From an uncultured Mediterranea sp. (GTDB taxonomy: Bacteria > Bacteroidota > Bacteroidia > Bacteroidales > Bacteroidaceae): 43,362 bases of DNA. The stretch spans positions 1 to 43,362 of the forward strand of contig CAMGIP010000005.1 in assembly GCA_946056155.1 (NCBI GenBank), read 5' to 3'. Position numbers and translations under genes: made by a program. Positions 37,460 to 43,362 of this stretch are shown one piece after another (positions within the stretch are counted from its first letter, which is position 1; each line of letters begins with the position of its first letter). A model generated the notes under the pieces. It saw only the letters and a list, made by a program, of their open reading frames with translations. It was not told where the DNA came from and searched no databases.

Positions 37460-39178
37460 ATGAATGCGTTTGACTTTTTCAAACCCAAGCTCTTCACCAC
37501 GCTGAAGGGCTATCGGAAGGAACTGTTCACGGCCGACCTGATGGCCGGAGTGATTGTAGGTATTGTGGCCCTCCCCTTGGCCATAGCGTTTGGTATTGCT
37601 TCAGGTGTATCCCCGGAAAAGGGAATCATTACGGCCATCATTGCCGGATTCATCATCTCCCTGCTCGGAGGTAGCAAGGTACAGATTGGTGGTCCTACAG
37701 GAGCCTTTATCGTCATCATCTACGGCATCATCCAACAGTATGGTGAGGCGGGTCTGATTGTAGCCACCCTGATGGCAGGTGTCATACTTATCTTGCTCGG
37801 AGCCCTGAAGCTGGGTGCAGTCATCAAGTTTATCCCCTACCCCATCATCGTGGGTTTCACCAGCGGTATCGCCGTCACCATCTTTACCACCCAGATAGCC
37901 GACGTACTGGGCCTTCAGCAAGAGGCGATAGGTATTGATGGTAGCGCCATCATGATTCCGCTCAAGACGCCAGGCGACTTCCTCGGCAAGTGGGCCTGCT
38001 ACATGCAGCACCTGCAGAGCATACAGCCCTGGACCGCTGTCGTGAGCATCGTGAGTATCATCATCATCGCCATCACACCCCGATTCTCCAAGAAGATTCC
38101 GGGATCGCTGGTGGCCATTGTACTGGTGACTCTGGCCGTATGGCTGCTGAAAACTTATGCCGGAGTGGAAGGTATTGATACCATCGGTGACCGTTTCAGC
38201 ATCAAGGCCGAACTGCCGGACGCCGTGGTGCCTGACCTCAACTGGGAGGCTATCCGCAGCCTCTTCCCCGTGGCGCTAACCATCGCTGTATTGGGTGCCA
38301 TTGAGTCACTCCTCTCTGCTGCCGTAGCAGATGGTGTAATTGGCGACCGCCACGATTCCAACACCGAACTGATAGCTCAGGGTGTGGCCAACATGGTGAC
38401 TCCCCTCTTTGGCGGCATTCCGGCTACCGGCGCCATTGCCCGTACCATGGCCAACATCAACAACGGCGGCAAGACCCCCGTAGCCGGTATGGTCCATGCC
38501 GTAGTGCTGCTGCTCATCCTGCTGCTGCTCATGCCTTTGGCCCAATATATCCCCATGGGCTGTCTGGCCGGTGTGCTGGTCATCGTGGCCTATAACATGA
38601 GCGGCTGGCGCACCTTCAAGGCGTTGCTGCGCAACCCAAAGAGTGATGTCAGCGTGCTGTTGGTCACCTTCTTCCTAACCGTTATTTTCGACCTGACCGT
38701 AGCCATTGAGGTGGGTCTGCTGATTGCTTGCGTGCTCTTTATGCGTCGTGTCATGGAGACCACAGAGATTTCGGTCATCAAGGATGAGATTGACCCCAAT
38801 ACTGAAACCGATGCTGCCCTGCATGAGGAACATCTGATGATACCTGAAGGGGTGGAGGTGTATGAGATCAACGGTCCCTACTTCTTCGGAATTGCCACCA
38901 AGTTCGAGGAGATGATGTCACAGATGGGAGACCGCCCCAAGGTGCGCATCATCCGTATGCGTAAGGTACCCTTCATCGACTCTACGGGTATCCACAACTT
39001 GGAGAACTTCTGCCTTATGTCACAGAAGGAGGGCATCACCGTGGTACTCTCCGGCGTGCGTGACAACGTACACCGCGTACTGGCCAAGTCGGGATTCTAC
39101 CCGTTGATTGGCGAGGAGAATATCTGTGCCAACATCAATGATGCGCTCTACAGAGCACAAGATATTGTCAAAGCATAA
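37460..39178 (+). CDS. SulP family anion transporter with STAS domain
   Basis: TADLMAGVIVGIVALPLAIAFGIASGVSPEKGIITAIIAGFIISLLGGSKVQIGGPTGAF; C-terminal STAS (VPFIDSTGIHNLENF). Confidence 0.96.
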   Translation: MNAFDFFKPKLFTTLKGYRKELFTADLMAGVIVGIVALPLAIAFGIASGVSPEKGIITAIIAGFIISLLGGSKVQIGGPTGAFIVIIYGIIQQYGEAGLIVATLMAGVILILLGALKLGAVIKFIPYPIIVGFTSGIAVTIFTTQIADVLGLQQEAIGIDGSAIMIPLKTPGDFLGKWACYMQHLQSIQPWTAVVSIVSIIIIAITPRFSKKIPGSLVAIVLVTLAVWLLKTYAGVEGIDTIGDRFSIKAELPDAVVPDLNWEAIRSLFPVALTIAVLGAIESLLSAAVADGVIGDRHDSNTELIAQGVANMVTPLFGGIPATGAIARTMANINNGGKTPVAGMVHAVVLLLILLLLMPLAQYIPMGCLAGVLVIVAYNMSGWRTFKALLRNPKSDVSVLLVTFFLTVIFDLTVAIEVGLLIACVLFMRRVMETTEISVIKDEIDPNTETDAALHEEHLMIPEGVEVYEINGPYFFGIATKFEEMMSQMGDRPKVRIIRMRKVPFIDSTGIHNLENFCLMSQKEGITVVLSGVRDNVHRVLAKSGFYPLIGEENICANINDALYRAQDIVKA

Positions 39179-39239
39179 AGGTCAGAGAGCTATCATCTGC
39201 TGACAAGAACATAGAACCAACAGTTAAGAAAGCACACCT

Positions 39240-40136
39240 ATGGCAAGGAAACGGAAGGAAAAGAGGAGCAACAGTGTCTATCTGTTCATCTGCATCGTGG
39301 TGGCCATCTGTTTGGCCTACGAACCACTGACCTCACTGACGGAACAAGGCGTTACAGGCGACACCCCGGAACAGCAGGATAGAGCAGACTCCCAGCAAGG
39401 AACGCAGGAGAGGAAGCCGCTCAGCAAGATGCCGGAGAAGAGTAGCGGGATGGAGCTGCCGGCATCGCTCAAGGAGAGCCGGAGCGAGCTTATCCTGGAA
39501 CGGATGGGATATACCGTCTCCTTCAACGCCAAGTGGAACTTGCCCAACTGGGTGGCTTGGGAACTGAACCGGGACAAACTGGTAGAACGGGAGAGCAGAA
39601 ACAACAAGTTTCTGCCCGACCCGGACCTCCAGAACGGTAAGGCGGTGACAACCGATGATTATACCAACAGCGGTTACGACCGGGGACACATGTGTCCCGC
39701 AGGGGATAACCGGTGGCATTGGAGGGCCATGCAGGAGAGCTTCTACATGACCAACATCTGTCCGCAAGACCACAACCTGAACCGGGGCGACTGGAAAGAA
39801 CTGGAGGAGAAGTGCCGCACTTGGGCGGAACAGGAGGGAAGCATATACATCGTATGCGGACCTATCCTCTACAAGAAAAAACACCAATCCATCGGCAAAG
39901 AACACCGCATCCTGGTGCCCGAAGCCTTCTTCAAAGTGGTGCTCAGCCTCAACGGTGACCAACCGAAAGCTGCAGGATTCATCTTCAAGAACAGCTCGGG
40001 AAACCGGAAACTGAGTGCCTACATCAATACGGTGGATGAGGTGGAACGCATCACCGGCATCGACTTCTTCCCCCGTCTGCCGGATGATGTAGAACAAAAG
40101 GTGGAGGCTGAAATCGGTTCCTTCTCCGGAATCTGA
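39240..40136 (+). CDS. DNA/RNA non-specific endonuclease (NUC1/EndA-like), N-terminally anchored or secreted
   Basis: YDRGHMCPAGDNRWHWRAMQESFYMTNICPQDHNLNRGDWKELE matches the DRGH nuclease motif; N-terminal hydrophobic segment. Confidence 0.93.
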   Translation: MARKRKEKRSNSVYLFICIVVAICLAYEPLTSLTEQGVTGDTPEQQDRADSQQGTQERKPLSKMPEKSSGMELPASLKESRSELILERMGYTVSFNAKWNLPNWVAWELNRDKLVERESRNNKFLPDPDLQNGKAVTTDDYTNSGYDRGHMCPAGDNRWHWRAMQESFYMTNICPQDHNLNRGDWKELEEKCRTWAEQEGSIYIVCGPILYKKKHQSIGKEHRILVPEAFFKVVLSLNGDQPKAAGFIFKNSSGNRKLSAYINTVDEVERITGIDFFPRLPDDVEQKVEAEIGSFSGI

Positions 40137-40307
40137 GCCTAAGGCTCCTAAGTATAGCTGATTACTGATGAAAAACGCAACGGGGAGGAGAGATTCTTCT
40201 GTATGAACAAACGCTGAAAAGATAGAACTGAGGAGTGCAAAGTACGAAAAACAACGCTTTTATCGAGGTCCTACCCAAAGAATCTATAACCAAAACAATA
40301 CAGAAGT

Positions 40308-41621
40308 ATGAAACATTGGATGTTATGCGCGGCCCTGTTGATGTGCCTCGTGGCTACGGGTAAAGCCCAGAATTACCCCTACCGCAGCGATGCGCTGTGG
40401 ATTACTGTACCCAACCATGCCGACTGGATCTACCGCACCGGTGAGAAGGCAACCATCGAGGTGCAACTGCTCCACTATGGTGTGCCTCAGGAGGATGTAA
40501 CTATTCATTATGAAGTGGCTGACGACCTGATGAAGGCTGACCGACGCGACTCGGTGAAGCTCTCCAAAGGACGTGCCACCATCCCGGTAGGTACCATGCG
40601 ACAACCCGGCTTCCGCGACTGCCGGATGTGGGCCCGCATCGGATCTGCCACCTACCGCCACCACATCAAGTTGGGCTTCTCTCCCGAACAGATTGTGCCC
40701 TACACTCAGATGCCCAACGATTTCCAGGCTTTTTGGCAGCAGAGCATCAAGGAAGCATCGGAGTTTCCGCTCACCTACACCCTGCAGCCGGCCGACGACT
40801 ACTCCACCGACCGCATCAAGTGCTACCTGCTGAAGCTCACCCTCAACAAACAGGGACAGGCCATGTATGGCTACCTCTTCTATCCCCGCGAGATACCCGA
40901 GGGAGGTTGCCCCGTCGTGCTCACTCCTCCGGGAGCCGGCATCAAGACCATCAAGACACCCCTGCGCCATAAGTACTATGCCGAACAGGGATGTATCCGG
41001 TTGGAGATGGAGATTCACGGACTGAACCCCACTTTGAGTGACGAGCAGTTCAGCGAAATCAGCCGTGCCTTCAACGGAAAGGAGAACGGCTACCTGACCG
41101 TAGGCCTCGACCAGCGCGACAGCTATTATATGAAGCGGGTCTATCTCGGCATGGTACGTTGCATCGACTTCCTCACCTCACTCCCCGAGTGGGACGGCAA
41201 GCATGTAGCCACCGTAGGAGGTAGTCAGGGAGGAGCCTTGGCACTCGTGGCTGCCGCTCTCCATCCCAAGGTGACCCATTGCGTGGCCAACCATCCTGCC
41301 CTCACCGACATGGCTGGCTTCAAGGCCAAACGTGCCGACGGCTATCCCCACTTCTCCAAGATAGCCGGCATGGATACCCCGGAGAAGGTGAAGACCATGG
41401 CCTACTACGACGTCATCAACTTTGCCCGTCTGCTCCACATCCCCACCCGTCTGACGTGGGGCTTCAACGACGACACCTGCTCTCCCACCACCAGCTATGC
41501 CGTCTATAACATCCTCACCTGCCCCAAGGAGGCACTGATTACGCCAGTCAACGAGCACTGGACCTCTGAGGAGACCGAGCGCAGCCACTTCACCTGGCTG
41601 TTGGAGCAGTTCAAACTTTGA
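40308..41621 (+). CDS. Acetyl xylan esterase (AXE1)-family secreted carbohydrate esterase
   Basis: Signal peptide; FQAFWQQSIKEA, CPVVLTPPGAG, VGGSQGGALALVAAALHPKV (GxSxG), late Asp/His region WGFNDDTCSPTT...NEHW. Confidence 0.85.
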   Translation: MKHWMLCAALLMCLVATGKAQNYPYRSDALWITVPNHADWIYRTGEKATIEVQLLHYGVPQEDVTIHYEVADDLMKADRRDSVKLSKGRATIPVGTMRQPGFRDCRMWARIGSATYRHHIKLGFSPEQIVPYTQMPNDFQAFWQQSIKEASEFPLTYTLQPADDYSTDRIKCYLLKLTLNKQGQAMYGYLFYPREIPEGGCPVVLTPPGAGIKTIKTPLRHKYYAEQGCIRLEMEIHGLNPTLSDEQFSEISRAFNGKENGYLTVGLDQRDSYYMKRVYLGMVRCIDFLTSLPEWDGKHVATVGGSQGGALALVAAALHPKVTHCVANHPALTDMAGFKAKRADGYPHFSKIAGMDTPEKVKTMAYYDVINFARLLHIPTRLTWGFNDDTCSPTTSYAVYNILTCPKEALITPVNEHWTSEETERSHFTWLLEQFKL

Positions 41622-41657
41622 CATATCAACCATTGATAAACCAATATCCTATTATTT

Positions 41658-43013
41658 ATGAGAAAGAATTTTCTATCCGTCGCATGTATCGCTATCGCCA
41701 TGCTGAGTGCATGCAGTCAAGAAAAGAAGGCCGAAGAGAGCCAGGTCAGCTATGCCCAACAGATGATAGCCTCCCACGGCTTGGGCGATTTCTACTGCAA
41801 CCGCAGTTATCACGACAGCCTGAGCACCGTGATGTGGGACTATGTATCGGGTCTGGTAGCCAACGCAGTCCTGCAAGCCTGGGAAATCTATCCCGAGCAT
41901 GAGGAGTACTACCGTGCCGTGAAGGCTTTTGCCGACAACTCCACCAATGCCGATGGCACGCAGATACTCAATGCCAAGGGAGAGAACGCTTTACGCCCGA
42001 GCAATATCGATGACCTTCCAGCCGGTAACGTCTATTTTGCCCTCTATCAGGAGGAGATGCGCCGTGGCCATACCGCCGAAGCCGAGCGCTACCGCACCGC
42101 AGCTTCGATCATCCGCAACCAGCTGAAGAACGACCATGAGCGCATTGCCAAGGGTCTGCCCGGAGAGGGAGGATTCTTCCACAAAGCCATCTACCCCAAC
42201 CAGATGTGGTTGGACGGCCTCTTCATGGGTTCACCCATCTATGCCCGCTGGCAGCACTTCTTCGGTGAGAGCAGCGATATGGAGAGTTGGAGCGACATTG
42301 CCCTGCAATTCAAGACCATCCACCGCTACACCTACGATGAGGAGAAGCAACTCAACTACCACGCCTGGTCGGCTACGCCGGAAGATGCCAACTCCTTCTG
42401 GGCCCGTCGTGAAGAGCCTCACAAAGGATGCAGCCAGGAGTTTTGGGGTCGCGGCATGGGTTGGTACTTTGCCGCCTTGGTGGATGTGCTGGAGTATATG
42501 CCCCGCACCCATCCCGACTTTGCTGCTGTGCATGAGATTCTGAATCAGGTGGCTGCCGGTCTGGCCCGCCGTCAGGATGCAGCGAGCGGCGTATGGTATC
42601 AGTTGCTTCAGTACGATGCCACCAAGCAGGCCGATGGCAAGGGTGACCAAGTGGGCGACCAGACTTACAACGTAGGCACCCAGGCCAACTATTTGGAGGC
42701 CTCCTGCTCAGGCATCTTCACCTATGCCTACCTCAAGGGCATCCGCTTAGGTCTGTTGGACAAGAGCACCTACATGCCCGTAGCCGAAAAGGCCTACGAG
42801 GGTCTCGTCAAGCAGTTTATCCGTCCGCGTCAGGATGGCAAGATTGACATCATCCAGACCTGCGCCTCAGCCGGCCTTGGTCCGGCCAAGGACCCCTCAC
42901 GCACAGGTACTGCCAACTACTACCTGGCCGGCAAGGACATCACCGTAGTGGAGAATGAGGGTAAGGCCATCGGCACCTTCATCATGGCTTCTGTGGAGTG
43001 GGAGCGCAAATGA
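41658..43013 (+). CDS. GH105/GH88-like unsaturated uronyl hydrolase (lipoprotein)
   Basis: Lipobox LSAC; NQMWLDGLFMGSPIYARW, FWGRGMGWYFAALVDVLEYMP motifs. Confidence 0.9.
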   Translation: MRKNFLSVACIAIAMLSACSQEKKAEESQVSYAQQMIASHGLGDFYCNRSYHDSLSTVMWDYVSGLVANAVLQAWEIYPEHEEYYRAVKAFADNSTNADGTQILNAKGENALRPSNIDDLPAGNVYFALYQEEMRRGHTAEAERYRTAASIIRNQLKNDHERIAKGLPGEGGFFHKAIYPNQMWLDGLFMGSPIYARWQHFFGESSDMESWSDIALQFKTIHRYTYDEEKQLNYHAWSATPEDANSFWARREEPHKGCSQEFWGRGMGWYFAALVDVLEYMPRTHPDFAAVHEILNQVAAGLARRQDAASGVWYQLLQYDATKQADGKGDQVGDQTYNVGTQANYLEASCSGIFTYAYLKGIRLGLLDKSTYMPVAEKAYEGLVKQFIRPRQDGKIDIIQTCASAGLGPAKDPSRTGTANYYLAGKDITVVENEGKAIGTFIMASVEWERK

Positions 43014-43028
43014 TAAAATGTAAAAGAT

Positions 43029-43087
43029 AATCCCGACCAACACCGCTTCCGGAAACCTTTCTGAAGAATAGTTGGTCGGGATTTTTG
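43029..43087 (+). terminator. Intrinsic terminator after the GH105 gene
   Basis: aatcccgaccaac (43029-43041) / gttggtcgggatt (43071-43083) followed by tttgg. Confidence 0.75.
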
Positions 43088-43269
43088 GACAAATTATAGA
43101 TACCAAGATAAATGGTACACCATATGTGACCCCACCTACATTGGTGCAAAGATTGGAATGTGTATGCCTTCTTTTGAAAACGAATCACCAAAATTAGAAA
43201 TCTGGTAATAATATCGGCGATTTGATTAAATCCAACACACGGATCTTTTGAGCAACCCACGGAGAATGC

Positions 43270-43362
43270 TTACCTCATCCAACCGCTGAGGGCATACAGA
43301 GGTACATTCTCCATCCACTCCTGATCTATGTATGAGCACAGGGATAGTCGCAATCCTTTCAG
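43270..43362 (-). CDS. Possible C-terminal fragment of a gene continuing past the window edge
   Basis: Minus-strand open frame LKGLRLSLCSYIDQEWMENVPLYALSGWMR*; only 30 codons visible, family not recognised. Confidence 0.25.
   Translation of the reverse strand: MKGLRLSLCSYIDQEWMENVPLYALSGWMR

Noticed and set aside
1-43362. CRISPR array, phage module, IS element or rRNA operon
   Set aside because: No regularly spaced multi-unit repeats with unique spacers, no transposase/integrase or phage structural proteins and no rRNA sequence seen; the three 23-bp units at 28810 are too short and palindromic to be CRISPR.

Overview
The window looks like a Bacteroidales (Bacteroides/Phocaeicola-like) chromosome segment, judged from Bacteroides-type promoters (TTTG-N~20-TAnnTTTG), SusC/SusD pairs and a hybrid two-component regulator. 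From left to right it contains: the 3' part of a ComM/YifB-like Mg-chelatase-family gene; an AAA-ATPase/PD-(D/E)XK gene flanked by a near-exact duplicate of the comM 3' end; a DUF805 gene; a polysaccharide-utilisation region (heparinase II/III-like lyase, GH32, acyltransferase, HTCS regulator, and a GH88-SusC-SusD-SusC-SusD operon); a second AAA ATPase; a LysO-like exporter; a TlpA-like redoxin; an HU-like protein; tRNA-Gln; a housekeeping block (tyrS, TatD-like, yidD, rnpA, hemD, DUF4271, LOG-like, nadB, rubrerythrin, SulP, NUC1 nuclease); and a trailing esterase/GH105 pair. The non-coding observations most worth checking are: (1) the comM 3'-end duplication bracketing the ATPase/nuclease gene; (2) a compact structured element with a 12-bp closing stem, a C(UUCG)G hairpin and a U13 tail between hemD and rnpA, a candidate sRNA or attenuator; (3) three palindromes at an exact 23-bp period upstream of the HU-like gene; (4) a 7-1-7 Fur/PerR-like palindrome over the -33 region of the rubrerythrin promoter; (5) nested inverted repeats in the intergenic region before the lyase gene. 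All calls come from reading the sequence; no database search was run.
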